15,801 nt of DNA from Planctomycetota bacterium (GCA_016712275.1 JADJRI010000061.1:1-15801); one strand, 5' to 3'. Shown: positions 1 through 7,744, counted from the first letter of the stretch. Notes: generated from the letters alone by a model not told the origin. Made by a program: numbers and translations.

Positions 1-1
1 G

Positions 2-562
2 ATCGTCGAAGTGACCTACGAAGTGCCGGTCGAAAGCGTCATCACGACGATCAAAAGCCTGCACAAGAGACATTACAAGGGCGACCGCGTCACCGGCATG
101 GACATCGAAGAAGTCACCAAGGTTCTCAAGACTCAGAAATTCGAAGCCACCGGCATGGGCGTCCCCAAGCCGGAGCAGATCAAGCAAGCGGCCGCCGTCA
201 TCAAGGAGTCGATTCCTGATTGGGTCGGCCAGACCATTTCGGCCCAGGGCAATGGCGTCCCGCCGGAGGACAAGGCCGGCACCCCGCAGGGCAAGCTCAT
301 GGCCGCCCGCGCCGCTGAGCTCGATGCCAAGCGCAAGCTGGCCGAAGAGGTGATGGGTTTCCACATCGACTCATCGACAACCGTCCGTGACTTCGTCACC
401 GAAAACGACGAAATCAATGCACAGCTCAACACCTACCTGCTCGGCTCATATGTGAAGAGCACCAAGTATGACTCGGACGGCACGGCCACTGTAGTCGTCG
501 AAATGCCGGCCATGCAGGTGTGGGAAGTCGTCCATGCCTACATCAAGATCAAACGGACGTAA
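2..562 (+). CDS. LPP20-like domain protein, 5' end missing
   Basis: The frame is open from base 2 to the TAA at 560-562, so the gene almost certainly begins before the window; the GTG at 11 is not a convincing start. The first half is charged and has no recognised motif. The second half, from about codon 98, has an Ala-rich helix (MAARAAELDAKRKLAEEV) followed by DSSTTVRDFVTENDEI and a valine-rich strand ending VVVEMPAMQVWEVV. This pattern matches the LPP20 / FlgT-N-like family, found in envelope lipoproteins and in a flagellar assembly protein. An N-terminal signal or lipobox, if present, would be upstream of the window. The family call is from memory of the motif; the function is unknown. 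A long perfect hairpin follows 62 bases after the stop. Confidence 0.65.
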   Translation: MVEVTYEVPVESVITTIKSLHKRHYKGDRVTGMDIEEVTKVLKTQKFEATGMGVPKPEQIKQAAAVIKESIPDWVGQTISAQGNGVPPEDKAGTPQGKLMAARAAELDAKRKLAEEVMGFHIDSSTTVRDFVTENDEINAQLNTYLLGSYVKSTKYDSDGTATVVVEMPAMQVWEVVHAYIKIKRT

Positions 563-624
563 GAGTACATAAGACTGTGGCACCGGCGTCTCGCCTGCGT
601 CTTTAACAGCCTGAATGAATTATT

Positions 625-663
625 TGAAGTGTGGAACAGGCTAATAGCCTGTTCCACACTTCA
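625..663 (+). terminator. Perfect 18-bp hairpin after the LPP20-like gene
   Basis: Arms 625-642 and 646-663 are exact reverse complements separated by the 3-base loop AAT. No T-run follows (TCAGAAATG), so it is not a textbook intrinsic terminator. It could stop or stabilise the transcript of the gene ending at 562, or be a REP-like or protein-binding DNA palindrome. Confidence 0.5.
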
Positions 664-723
664 TCAGAAATGTCAAGATAGGAATACGGAAGTCGGCGTC
701 AAAGGATAAATAAAGGAGTGAAC

Positions 724-879
724 ATGCTTCGCAAACTCTGCACCGTGGTTTTCTCGCTTGCGTTCGCTTTTGCGATCGTCGGCTGCGAGGAAAACGAACA
801 CAAGGTCACCGAGAAGAAAGAAACGACCCACGAAACCCAGCCGACGGATTCGTCACCGGGTGGAATGGTCGTCGAGTAA
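724..879 (+). CDS. Small lipoprotein, 51 aa
   Basis: ATG at 724 is preceded by AAGGAG (713-718) at a good distance. The 51-residue product starts MLRKLCTVVFSLAFAFAIVG-C. It has a positive n-region, a hydrophobic stretch and a lipobox (AIVGC) with the lipidated cysteine at residue 21. The mature part is a short polar peptide of about 30 residues rich in Glu, Lys and Thr, with no known domain. It should be exported by Sec and lipid-anchored. A hairpin terminator follows at 914-940, so it looks like a single-gene transcript. It has the same architecture as the even smaller lipoprotein at 1127 but no clear sequence similarity to it. The role is unknown; small entericidin-like or envelope-stress peptides are possible but unproven. 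Confidence 0.75.
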   Translation: MLRKLCTVVFSLAFAFAIVGCEENEHKVTEKKETTHETQPTDSSPGGMVVE

Positions 880-913
880 GCTCGATCCGACTTCGTAACA
901 TCAATCTGCAAAC

Positions 914-949
914 GGCCGGGCAACTGATAATTGCCCGGCCCGTCTTCTT
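914..949 (+). terminator. Intrinsic terminator after the 51-aa lipoprotein gene
   Basis: GGCCGGGCAA (914-923) pairs perfectly with TTGCCCGGCC (931-940) around a 7-base loop, followed by the T-rich stretch CGTCTTCTT. It lies 35 bases after the stop of the 724-879 gene. The T-tract is imperfect. Confidence 0.75.
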
Positions 950-1126
950 GCGCCAAATGACTGATCGAAGCGCTGACATTCGTGACAAAAGCAGATGCCA
1001 ACCCAAATGGGGCTCATTTGAAAAACCCGCTGCTGCATGCTGACCTGAAACGAACGGCCGTTTTACTCCGGACATAAATTCCACTAATTTGAGTTGTGTT
1101 TGAATCACTCTGGAAGGGATTGCTCC

Positions 1127-1243
1127 ATGTTTCGAATTTTTCTAAGCACGCTTGTTCTACTTGCCCTGGGTCTTTCGTCTTGCAATAACGATAAGAAAAT
1201 TCTCGACCGCCACGAGCAGGCTCTGCAAGCTGAAGATGAATGA
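1127..1243 (+). CDS. Very small lipoprotein, 38 aa
   Basis: ATG at 1127 is preceded by GGAAGGG (1112-1118). The product starts MFRIFLSTLVLLALGLSS-C, a compact lipoprotein signal peptide whose lipobox (LSSC) puts the lipidated cysteine at residue 19. Only about 19 polar, charged residues follow, ending QALQAEDE before the TGA at 1241-1243. The good ribosome site and lipobox argue that it is real despite its size. It has no recognisable domain and its function is unknown. Because a selC gene lies in the window I considered whether the TGA is read as selenocysteine; the short, unremarkable extension gives no support for that. Confidence 0.6.
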   Translation: MFRIFLSTLVLLALGLSSCNNDKKILDRHEQALQAEDE

Positions 1244-1539
1244 TCCCCCCAAGAAAAAAAGTGATGCGTCACGTTAAATATCTTGTGAATCTCGGTAAGC
1301 GTTATCACAGTTCCCGCCCGATAGCCCCGCTCGCGCGCGGTATGGCTTTTATCAGGGCACTTTCGCGTCAAATCGGTCAATTCAAGTGATAATCGGCAAG
1401 GGCGCCGCAAACCGTTCGCGTCTATGGGGTGGAGCACGTCGCGAATTGAACTCGTGGATTCGCGAACGGGAATCACCGCCCCGTGTCATGCTCATGTCAC
1501 CTCGCCCAGCGGCTCTTCATTGAGCCAAGGAGTTTGTGC
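1244..1539. other. Gene-free leader before the 865-aa secreted protein
   Basis: I see no convincing gene here. The stretch contains the short inverted repeat GTGA-TGCG-TCAC near 1260. It also has an 8-bp inverted repeat TCGCGAAT / ATTCGCGA (1439-1446 and 1458-1465, 11-base loop), which could be an operator or a leader hairpin for the gene starting at 1540. It should hold that gene's promoter, but I cannot single out -35 and -10 boxes. Confidence 0.4.
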
Positions 1540-4137
1540 ATGTTCGAGTCACATGACAGGAACGGTATGAAAGTCCATCGACATCCGCCGGCTATTTCGT
1601 TCAATCGACCGGTCTTGAGCGCGGCGCTGGCGCTGGCCGCGGCGATCTTTGCCGCGCCGTCGGCGCGGGCCGCACACATTGTTGAATTCCAGATGTCGTC
1701 GGCCAAGCTCATCCAGCTCGTGGAACATCGACTTCTGGAGGAGGAGATTTGCGCGCTGTCGCCATTCGAGCTGCCCCTGCAAAGCGGCGACTTCATTCTT
1801 GATCACGTCGAATTCCCCGGCCCGGTCACGATCCAGCGCACCGGCGCCCAGGTTCAGTTCGTCGTGCCCGTTGAAATCTTCACCAAAGCCTACGCTTGCA
1901 TATCGGATCCGAATTGCCTGGCGGTGGATTACTCGCCGTCCGCCCCGCTTGCCGCCCAATTGGTGCTCGATTTGAACGCCCAATTGGATGAAGACAACAA
2001 ACTGAATCTATGCGTCGAATTCAATAGCATGAAAATTGGCGGCGCCGTCGTCAACCTGACGTCGCTCGACGAAACATTGGTCCAATCGCTCGGCGGCCTG
2101 CTGGCGCCGAAGTGTTCCAAGGTTGATGTGATGAAGTCGCTGTCGAAACTTCTCAACGGGGAGCGCACCGTCAAGCAGGTGGGCGTCAGCGCCATCACCG
2201 ACCTGTCGCGCATCGCCGTTCGCATCGAGCTTGACGATCCTGCGAACCCCGAGGCCGCGCCCGCAAGCAGTTGGTCGGCCTTCTTCAGCACCGAAATCGC
2301 TCCCACGGCCGAGGGCATGGAGTGGAGCATTTTCATGGATCAATCGCTTCTCAAGCAGGCCCTTGCGGCGAAATTCCATGAATCGCTTTCAAGCGCACAG
2401 GATGTCGAAGTGTTGGATGGCCCGCATGCCTCGTACATGCCCTTCGCCACGGCCGGCGCGCAGGTCACGCTGACGATGGAACTCGAAATCGACGCGGGAT
2501 GCCCCTTTAATAACGTCGGCGTCGATCCGGCCATCGTCACGCTCCACCTTTTCGCCGACAACAACGACCCCAACGCCATCAAGTCGCATGGACAAATCTC
2601 CACCGACCTGGTCGATTCCGATGTTGTCGCCTGCGCGCTATCGTTCGGCCCGTTTGGCCTGATCGGACTTCCGGTCATTGCCGCCGTCGCGGCGAACCAG
2701 GGACCAGGCGAAAGCGATTTTCCCGACGAATGCAACCAGATCAACGATGAGGAATTCCAGTGCAAGCAGCCGGTCACCCTTCCGGTAATTCGTCTCAGCA
2801 AGTGGAATGCAACCTGGAGCAGCCGGGCCACCTTGACGTTGAACAAGCTCTTCGGCCACACGAGCGGAATCATCATGGGCGGACCGGTGAATGTCACCCT
2901 CGGCTTGCCCCACGCGCCAAAGGACTTGCTCTCGGTCGCTGCCGGCAAATTTTCGTATGGCGTTCAGGGCGGCTGCAGCAGTCTGCATCTCGGATGGTCG
3001 GGCTATCTCCCGATCGAGGGCGACGGCCGTCTGTGTGATGTCAAAATCATTGACGACCCGCGCGGCGTGTACGGCGTCAGCAAGAACTGGTCGCCGCATG
3101 CACTGGGCGGAAACTGGATCGGTGACAACCGAATTCTTGATTTGGAATTCCCCCGCATCGGCTCAAATTATGCGGCATTCGTGCAAAACCCATATCCGTG
3201 CAAGCTTGTGATTCGAACCAGCGCCGGATCGAGATGCGTCGAGGTTCCAGCGCCCGACATTGCACATGTCAACCCTGCGGCAGCCGCCGGAGCTTTGGCA
3301 CTGGCCAAGGCCAATTGCCTCAAGCCTTTTTGGTTCTCGCTGCGCATCATGGAAATGTTCTGGCTGGTCGATCCCCCGCCGTTCGACATCCAGACCCAGA
3401 TTCGCTTCACTGACCCGTTCGTCTACACGCAAAATGCAGCAGCGCGTGTCGTGAACATGCAGTTGAACTTCAACGAGCCGGTCTCCACCCGCTCGCTTGG
3501 CGGCAGCGTTCAATTCACCGGCGTCACCATGAATGTGCTGGCCGATGTAAGAATCGATCGGCGCTCGGTCACGCCCATGACGCGGCGCGGCATTAACTTC
3601 GGTCCGGCCGGCGGCGTCGGCTTCAATGGAATACAGGCCGGCCCGATTGGCGGCGCGGGCTTCGTTCCGCTGTCGGGCAAGACGCAGCAGGCAGCGCGTG
3701 AATTGGAGCAGGACGACGAGCTTCCCGTCACGATTCAGCAGGAGGTTGTCATCGACCTGCAGGCACTGATGGGCGACGGCTCGGTTGCGGAGCTCACTCC
3801 GCAGAATGGAATCTCGCAGCTCGTCACCGTCCCGCCGGATCAGTTGCCCGAGGGTGTCGCCGAGCTGTCATTCATGCTCGAGATTCCCGTCGAGCGACTC
3901 AAGATGCAGGCCGAAATGGAGCCGGTCGAAATCGAACCTGCCGACGAACCTGCTGGGGACGCCCCCATTGAGGAAGAAGCCGAGACGCCGGAAATTCCCA
4001 CGCTGGACCAGGCTTGCGGCGGCGGAGCCTGCGGAGTCGGCGGTGCCGGCGCCGTGCCGTTCATGCTGCTCGGCTGGATGGGCCTGCGTGGCCGACGACG
4101 CAGCCGCAAATCATGTCACAAGCGCGGCTCTCGGTAA
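1540..4137 (+). CDS. Large secreted protein of unknown function with C-terminal Cys-Gly/TM/Arg anchor
   Basis: The frame opens with GTG at 1483, but I choose ATG 1540 because AAGGAG lies at 1527-1532; ATG 1567 is a second candidate. This gives 865 residues. Residues 1-44 form a Sec signal peptide with cleavage after SARA-44. The mature part is mostly beta-like, with paired cysteines, a Gly-rich stretch near 670-710 and an acidic Glu/Pro linker (EPVEIEPADEPAGDAPIEEE) near 790-810. The C-terminus has the tripartite form of a protein-sorting signal: CGGGACGVGG (Cys 826 and 831), a short hydrophobic segment (AVPFMLLGWMGL), then an Arg-rich tail. This resembles MYXO-CTERM-type signals, so the protein is probably surface-anchored after processing. 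I do not recognise the main body. A strong terminator follows at 4193. Confidence 0.8.
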   Translation: MFESHDRNGMKVHRHPPAISFNRPVLSAALALAAAIFAAPSARAAHIVEFQMSSAKLIQLVEHRLLEEEICALSPFELPLQSGDFILDHVEFPGPVTIQRTGAQVQFVVPVEIFTKAYACISDPNCLAVDYSPSAPLAAQLVLDLNAQLDEDNKLNLCVEFNSMKIGGAVVNLTSLDETLVQSLGGLLAPKCSKVDVMKSLSKLLNGERTVKQVGVSAITDLSRIAVRIELDDPANPEAAPASSWSAFFSTEIAPTAEGMEWSIFMDQSLLKQALAAKFHESLSSAQDVEVLDGPHASYMPFATAGAQVTLTMELEIDAGCPFNNVGVDPAIVTLHLFADNNDPNAIKSHGQISTDLVDSDVVACALSFGPFGLIGLPVIAAVAANQGPGESDFPDECNQINDEEFQCKQPVTLPVIRLSKWNATWSSRATLTLNKLFGHTSGIIMGGPVNVTLGLPHAPKDLLSVAAGKFSYGVQGGCSSLHLGWSGYLPIEGDGRLCDVKIIDDPRGVYGVSKNWSPHALGGNWIGDNRILDLEFPRIGSNYAAFVQNPYPCKLVIRTSAGSRCVEVPAPDIAHVNPAAAAGALALAKANCLKPFWFSLRIMEMFWLVDPPPFDIQTQIRFTDPFVYTQNAAARVVNMQLNFNEPVSTRSLGGSVQFTGVTMNVLADVRIDRRSVTPMTRRGINFGPAGGVGFNGIQAGPIGGAGFVPLSGKTQQAARELEQDDELPVTIQQEVVIDLQALMGDGSVAELTPQNGISQLVTVPPDQLPEGVAELSFMLEIPVERLKMQAEMEPVEIEPADEPAGDAPIEEEAETPEIPTLDQACGGGACGVGGAGAVPFMLLGWMGLRGRRRSRKSCHKRGSR

Positions 4138-4192
4138 AAGCAGCCCATGCCGTTGACCCATGACAACGGCAAGGTTGAATGAAAACGCATTA

Positions 4193-4233
4193 GGGCCTCG
4201 GACGATCAGTCGTCCGAGGCCCTTTGCTTTCTT
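4193..4233 (+). terminator. Strong intrinsic terminator, possibly bidirectional
   Basis: GGGCCTCGGACGA (4193-4205) pairs perfectly with TCGTCCGAGGCCC (4210-4222), a 13-bp stem with loop TCAG, followed by TTTGCTTTCTT. It ends the 1540-4137 transcript. The same hairpin lies downstream of selC on the minus strand and may also stop convergent transcription. Confidence 0.9.
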
Positions 4234-4268
4234 GCATGAACCATGAATTCGTTTCGGCTTTGTCGACA

Positions 4269-4363
4269 CGGGAGCGGATGGGAATCGAACCCACCAGGCA
4301 CTGCGATGCAGCGCCTCGACGGCTTTGAAGACCGCGGAGCCCACCAGGAACCCGGACGCTCCC
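4269..4363 (-). tRNA. selC: tRNA-Sec (selenocysteine, anticodon UCA)
   Basis: On the minus strand this folds as a selenocysteine tRNA. The acceptor is GGGAGCG against CGCTCCC with discriminator G. The long D stem is GGGTTC/GGGCTC, with wobble pairs. The anticodon loop is CTTCAAA with anticodon TCA (plus-strand positions 4326-4328). An 8-bp variable arm (GGCGCTGC-ATC-GCAGTGCC, 4297-4315) and the T loop TTCGATT follow. The long variable arm, extended D stem, UCA anticodon, G73 and about 95-nt length are diagnostic. CCA is not encoded. The eighth acceptor pair is a mismatch in my alignment. Its presence implies that the host decodes UGA as selenocysteine and has selA, selB and selD elsewhere; none is in the window. 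Confidence 0.93.
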
Positions 4364-4478
4364 CGTTTGCGAGTTGGCTAGTGTCCAGCCTGGCGCGATG
4401 GGATGCAAGTGGCGGAATGATAAGGCGCGTGGGTCAGGCCTTGAGCGCCGCATCCACAGAAGGATAAATCCCAAAGAG

Positions 4479-4817
4479 TTACACGAGACGCGTCATTTCC
4501 AGCAGCCTGCGAATGTCCGGCGTCGGACTCACCAGCCGCATTTCACCTTTATGCATGCGCGTGCGCAGGTAGCCCGCGACAATGCCGCCGAGACCGCTCG
4601 ATTCGATGAAGTCGAGTTCGCTGGTCTCCACCACGATCAGCTTGTGCCCCGCACCGCCGAGTTCGCGGAGGCAGTCGGTCAGTTTCTTCGAGACGTTCAT
4701 CGTGCAGGAGCCGCTGACGAAGACGACGGCCGCATCGCCGCGCTTCTCCACGTTCACCGCGAAGGGTGTTTCATGCATGCAGGCATCGGATGTTGTTGGT
4801 GGTTTCATCGCATTCAC
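4479..4817 (-). CDS. STAS-domain anti-sigma factor antagonist
   Basis: The 112-residue product is a single STAS domain of the SpoIIAA/RsbV type. In such proteins a conserved serine is phosphorylated by a partner kinase; the unphosphorylated form captures the kinase and frees a sigma factor or other target. The motif FIESSGLGGIV spans residues 70-80, with Ser73 or Ser74 as the likely phosphosite; the usual Asp before it is Glu72. The start drawn is GTG 4817; ATG 4808 three codons in is equally plausible, and neither has a strong ribosome site. It lies about 100 bases downstream of an RsbW-like kinase gene on the same strand, so the two probably work as a pair, either in partner switching of a sigma factor or in another phospho-switch. 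Confidence 0.85.
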   Translation of the reverse strand: MNAMKPPTTSDACMHETPFAVNVEKRGDAAVVFVSGSCTMNVSKKLTDCLRELGGAGHKLIVVETSELDFIESSGLGGIVAGYLRTRMHKGEMRLVSPTPDIRRLLEMTRLV

Positions 4818-4918
4818 AATCCGTCACGCCATTCAGATGGGTTGCGGGCTTCGAGTCGTGACCCTCTCGATCCGCGCCGCCATTCGCCGCCGATTCGATT
4901 GTTTGCAGGCGAAAATGC

Positions 4919-5365
4919 TTACTTCCGGTGCATCACCAGCCGAACACACTTGCCGCCCGATCCGAATTCGACCACATCCAGATACGCCCGCATGAGCATG
5001 ATGCCGCGGCCGTGCGGTCGATCGATGTTTTCCGGCAAGGTCGGGTCCGGCACCGCCTCGGGCACGAAGCCCGGTCCTTCGTCGTGGATTTCAATTTCGA
5101 CTTTTTCCTCGGTGACTTCGTAGCAGACGCGGATGGTCTTGGAAGGGTCGGCCTTGTTGCCGTGGCGATAGGCGTTGGTGATGGCTTCTTCGAGGGCCAG
5201 CTTCACGGCGAAAGCGGAATTCTCGCAATAGCCGCAGGTCTTCACCTCGGCGAGGATTTCCTGTTCCGGCTGCTTCGCCGCGGACAGGTCGTTTGGAACT
5301 ACGATTTCCTTCAGCAAGGCGCTTGCCCCGTCTGTCAATACCCCGCGAGTAGTGGATTCTAGCAA
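4919..5365 (-). CDS. RsbW-like anti-sigma factor / serine kinase (HATPase_c)
   Basis: This is a small GHKL ATPase of the RsbW/SpoIIAB type. The N box is EEAITNAYRHGN (residues 59-70, key Glu60 and Asn64), the G1 box is DEGPGF (95-100) and the G2 box is HGRGIMLM (118-125). Such proteins bind a sigma factor and phosphorylate a STAS antagonist. No ATG is available: the frame starts at TTG 5365 and an in-frame stop lies just upstream. Family members usually begin near the IVVPNDL strand (residue 21), so the true start may be TTG codon 10 or 17, making the protein 132-139 residues. STAS genes flank it on both sides on the same strand. Confidence 0.85.
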   Translation of the reverse strand: MLESTTRGVLTDGASALLKEIVVPNDLSAAKQPEQEILAEVKTCGYCENSAFAVKLALEEAITNAYRHGNKADPSKTIRVCYEVTEEKVEIEIHDEGPGFVPEAVPDPTLPENIDRPHGRGIMLMRAYLDVVEFGSGGKCVRLVMHRK

Positions 5366-5438
5366 GGCTCGCGGCGGATTTCGCCATCACATCCGTGTTA
5401 GCGGTCCGGGCAGGCCGGCCGCACCGATTCCGCATCGC

Positions 5439-5794
5439 CTAAAAACTGGCGCGTGCCTTATCAATCGAGGGATGTATATCGAAGAATTTGTTGAGCCGCG
5501 TGATCTTAAACACTTCGTAAATCTGCGGGTTGATGTCGCTCAGCTTCAGTTTGCCGCTTTTTTCTTCGACCTTCTTGCGGAGGGTGATCAGCATGCCGAG
5601 TGCTGCGCTGAGAGATGCTCGACATTTTGAAACGACAGCAGCACATTGCCGCCGGTTTGCGCGTCGACCAATCGAGAAAGCTCTTCCTGAATCTCGAGAA
5701 TCGCCAACTCATCGAGGATCTTGCGATCCGAAAATTCAACAATGGAGACGCCGCTGACGTCCCTGACTTTTAGTCGCGAGGCATGCTCCGCCAT
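5439..5794 (-). CDS. STAS-domain protein, frameshifted
   Basis: ATG 5794 has GGGAG about 7 bases upstream (complement of 5802-5806). The protein begins MAEHASRLKVRDVSGVSIVE and reads as a STAS domain through SFQNVEHLS. It then leaves frame and stops at a TGA. Reading continues in the -1 frame as AALGMLITLRKKV, then GKLKLSDINPQIYEVFKITR, to the TAG at 5439-5441. Restoring one base between 5610 and 5611 recreates VEHLSSAALGML, the phosphosite motif typical of this branch, and gives 118 residues. Either one base was lost in the phosphosite codon region or the sequence has an error there; no slippery sequence is visible. It would be first in a three-gene set with the kinase and second STAS gene downstream. 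Confidence 0.75.
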
Positions 5795-6300
5795 GTGTTT
5801 ACTCCCGTAACTCTCGCCATGTCCCGAAGTTCTGAATTCAGTGCTTGATTCTAACGGCTGCCTGTCCGGAATGCCAATGGCGGCGTCGCCTCCCGCATTA
5901 CCATTGAGGGATATGGCGCGATCACCCGAATAATCTTGGTGAAACCGCTTAAAACATGCGGTTTGTTGATTCATTTCCTCGATTCCTCGCATAACTCACC
6001 GAGGCGGGCGAGAATCCTACTGTGCAATTGCTTACAAGACTTCAACAAATGCCTCCCTGTCCCCTTCGGTTGGCATATGTTTCGCCACAATACTTCCAAA
6101 GGCGCGGCGCGCCGCGCGGCGGGCAAACTCCATCCCAACCATGACCCCCGGCACAAACGCCACCCCCGCCAACAAGCCGCCCTTCCGGCGATTTCATGGC
6201 CGATGTGTCCTTGAACATACCTCCCGACCTCGAACCCTTCGCCATTAACGGACCCGGATTAGAATGGCGTCTTCCGGATTCTCCGATATCATGGGATACG
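5795..6300. other. Gene-free divergent intergenic region
   Basis: This lies between the leftward STAS set and the rightward phosphofructokinase gene and should hold promoters for both. Short open frames in it show no domain or good ribosome site. One notable element is a perfect 16-bp GC palindrome, GCGCGGCGCGCCGCGC (6102-6117). A 45-codon frame beginning with ATGGCCGATGTG near 6197 runs into the pfp leader; I do not consider it supported. Confidence 0.4.
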
Positions 6301-6328
6301 TTGACCCACCCCAAACGCCGATTACGAT
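6301..6328 (+). promoter_or_regulatory. Candidate sigma-70-type promoter for pfp
   Basis: TTGACC (6301-6306, 5/6 to consensus) and TACGAT (6323-6328, 4/6) are 16 bases apart. Transcription would start near 6335, leaving a short leader with AGGA at 6353-6356 ahead of ATG 6363. Inferred from spacing only. Confidence 0.4.
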
Positions 6329-6362
6329 ATTAGGTAAAGCGTTTTACTTTGCAGGACCGGCC

Positions 6363-7744
6363 ATGAAAAATCGACCCAAGAAGCTCGCCATCATCGTCGG
6401 CGGCGGACCCGCCCCCGGAATCAATGCCGTCATCGGCGCCGCCACCATCGAAGCGGTCAATCTTGGAATGTCCGTCATCGGCATCTACGACGGCTTCAAG
6501 TGGATTTCCTCCGACAAGTTCGTTCAGGAGCGCCACACCGTCCATCTCGAAATCAAGGATGTCGGCCGGATTCACTTTACAGGTGGCTCGATGCTCCGGA
6601 CAGCGCGCGAGACGCTGCTCGACGAGACGCGGCTGCAAAAGTCCACCGTGGTGGCCTCCAACACCGAAAAAGTGTCGCGCGTGCTCAAGCACTTCGCGGA
6701 GCTCGGCATCACCCATCTCATCACCATCGGCGGCGACGACACCGCCCTGTCGGCGCGCTTCATCGCCGAAAAAACCGGCGGCCGTATTCGTGTCGTTCAT
6801 GTGCCCAAGACCATCGACAACGATCTGCCCCTGCTCGGCGACATGCCCACATTCGGCTTCAACACCGCCCGCGATCTCGGCTCGCAGCTTGTGGCCAACC
6901 TGATGGAAGATGCCCGCACCACCGGCCGATGGTACAGCGTTGTCGTCATGGGACGTCACGCGGGCTTCCTGGGCGCTGGGCATCGGCAAGGCCACGGGCG
7001 CGACACTCACGCTGATTCCCGAGGCGTTTCCCGAAACGATCAGCTTTCAACACCTGGCCGACGTGGTCGAAGGATCGATCGTCAAACGCCGGGCGATGAA
7101 CCGTCCCTATGGCGTGGCCATTTTGGCGGAGGGCCTGGCCTATCGTCTCGGCGACCGCGAGGAGCTGGAACGCTTGCTCGGCTACAAGGTGCCGCTCGAT
7201 GCGGCCGGCCATTTGCGGCTGGCCGAGGTGCCATTGGCGCGGATGATGACGGACGAAATCACTCGGCGTTTTGCGGAGCGAAACGACAGCATCACCATCG
7301 TTCCTCAAACGCTCGGCTATGTTCTGCGGTGCGGCTCCGCCGGTGCCGTTTGACACGGAATATTGCCGCGATCTCGGCAACGGGGCCGTGCGATTGATAC
7401 TGGATGAAACGCTCGACCTTCGCGGCGGCGTCATGGTCACACTGCAGGGCAGCAACATCCGGCCGATGGCGTTTAATGAGATGATCGACGAGAAGACCAA
7501 CCGGACGCGCATTCGCGTTGTGGATGTCGATTCGGATGTCTATCGCGTGGCACGTCGCTATATGATCAGCCTCGAAAAAAGCGATCTCGAAGACAGCGCC
7601 ACGGTGGCCAAGCTGGCCAGCGCCGCGAAGATGACGGAGGAGGAATTCGTCAAGCGGTATCGCGGCGCGATCGATCCCCTCTACTACGAGGCCAAGTGCA
7701 TGGCCGAGAAGCCGGCGGCCGAGCCGTCGCTGACCGGGAATTAA
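6363..7744 (+). CDS. pfp: Pyrophosphate-dependent 6-phosphofructokinase, two frameshifts
   Basis: PfkA-superfamily enzyme that interconverts fructose 6-phosphate and fructose 1,6-bisphosphate in glycolysis. I chose ATG 6363 (MKNRPKKLAIIVGGG) with AGGA upstream; the frame is open further back. Motifs in the repaired 459-residue protein are GGPAPG (14-19), GGDD (123-126), PKTIDND (148-154) and MGRHAG (196-201). Asp after GGD, where ATP enzymes have Gly, and Lys before TIDND are the established marks of PPi-type enzymes. The reading frame breaks twice. An extra G in 6971-6973 moves HAGFL into the frame continuing ALGIGKATGATLTLIPEAF, and an extra T at 7330 separates TLGYVLR from AAPPVPFDTEYCRDLG. 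Removing both gives one continuous conserved protein, so sequence error or very recent mutation is likely. Confidence 0.88.

Noticed and set aside
1241..1276. TGA of the 38-aa lipoprotein read as selenocysteine
   Set aside because: The extension is only about ten unremarkable residues, with no convincing SECIS hairpin of known form; a plain stop is simpler.
1390..1500. Riboswitch-like sequence (GCCGCAAACC...) before the 865-aa gene
   Set aside because: It lacks the GNRA stem and GACGCAAAGC block of GEMM-I and fits no other class I know.
1549..2948. Long minus-strand open frames opposite the 865-aa gene
   Set aside because: They are antisense shadows in GC-rich coding DNA; the plus-strand frame has signal peptide, anchor and ribosome site, and these have none.
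4111..4474. Minus- and plus-strand open frames over the tRNA
   Set aside because: They translate tRNA-Sec and the terminator; there is no protein family signal.
4374..5123. 249-codon plus-strand frame opposite the STAS and kinase genes
   Set aside because: Antisense shadow: the minus-strand frames have clear STAS and HATPase motifs.
6960..7340. Programmed ribosomal frameshifting in pfp
   Set aside because: No slippery heptamer or stimulatory structure is evident, and two shifts in a housekeeping enzyme are implausible; indels explain it better.
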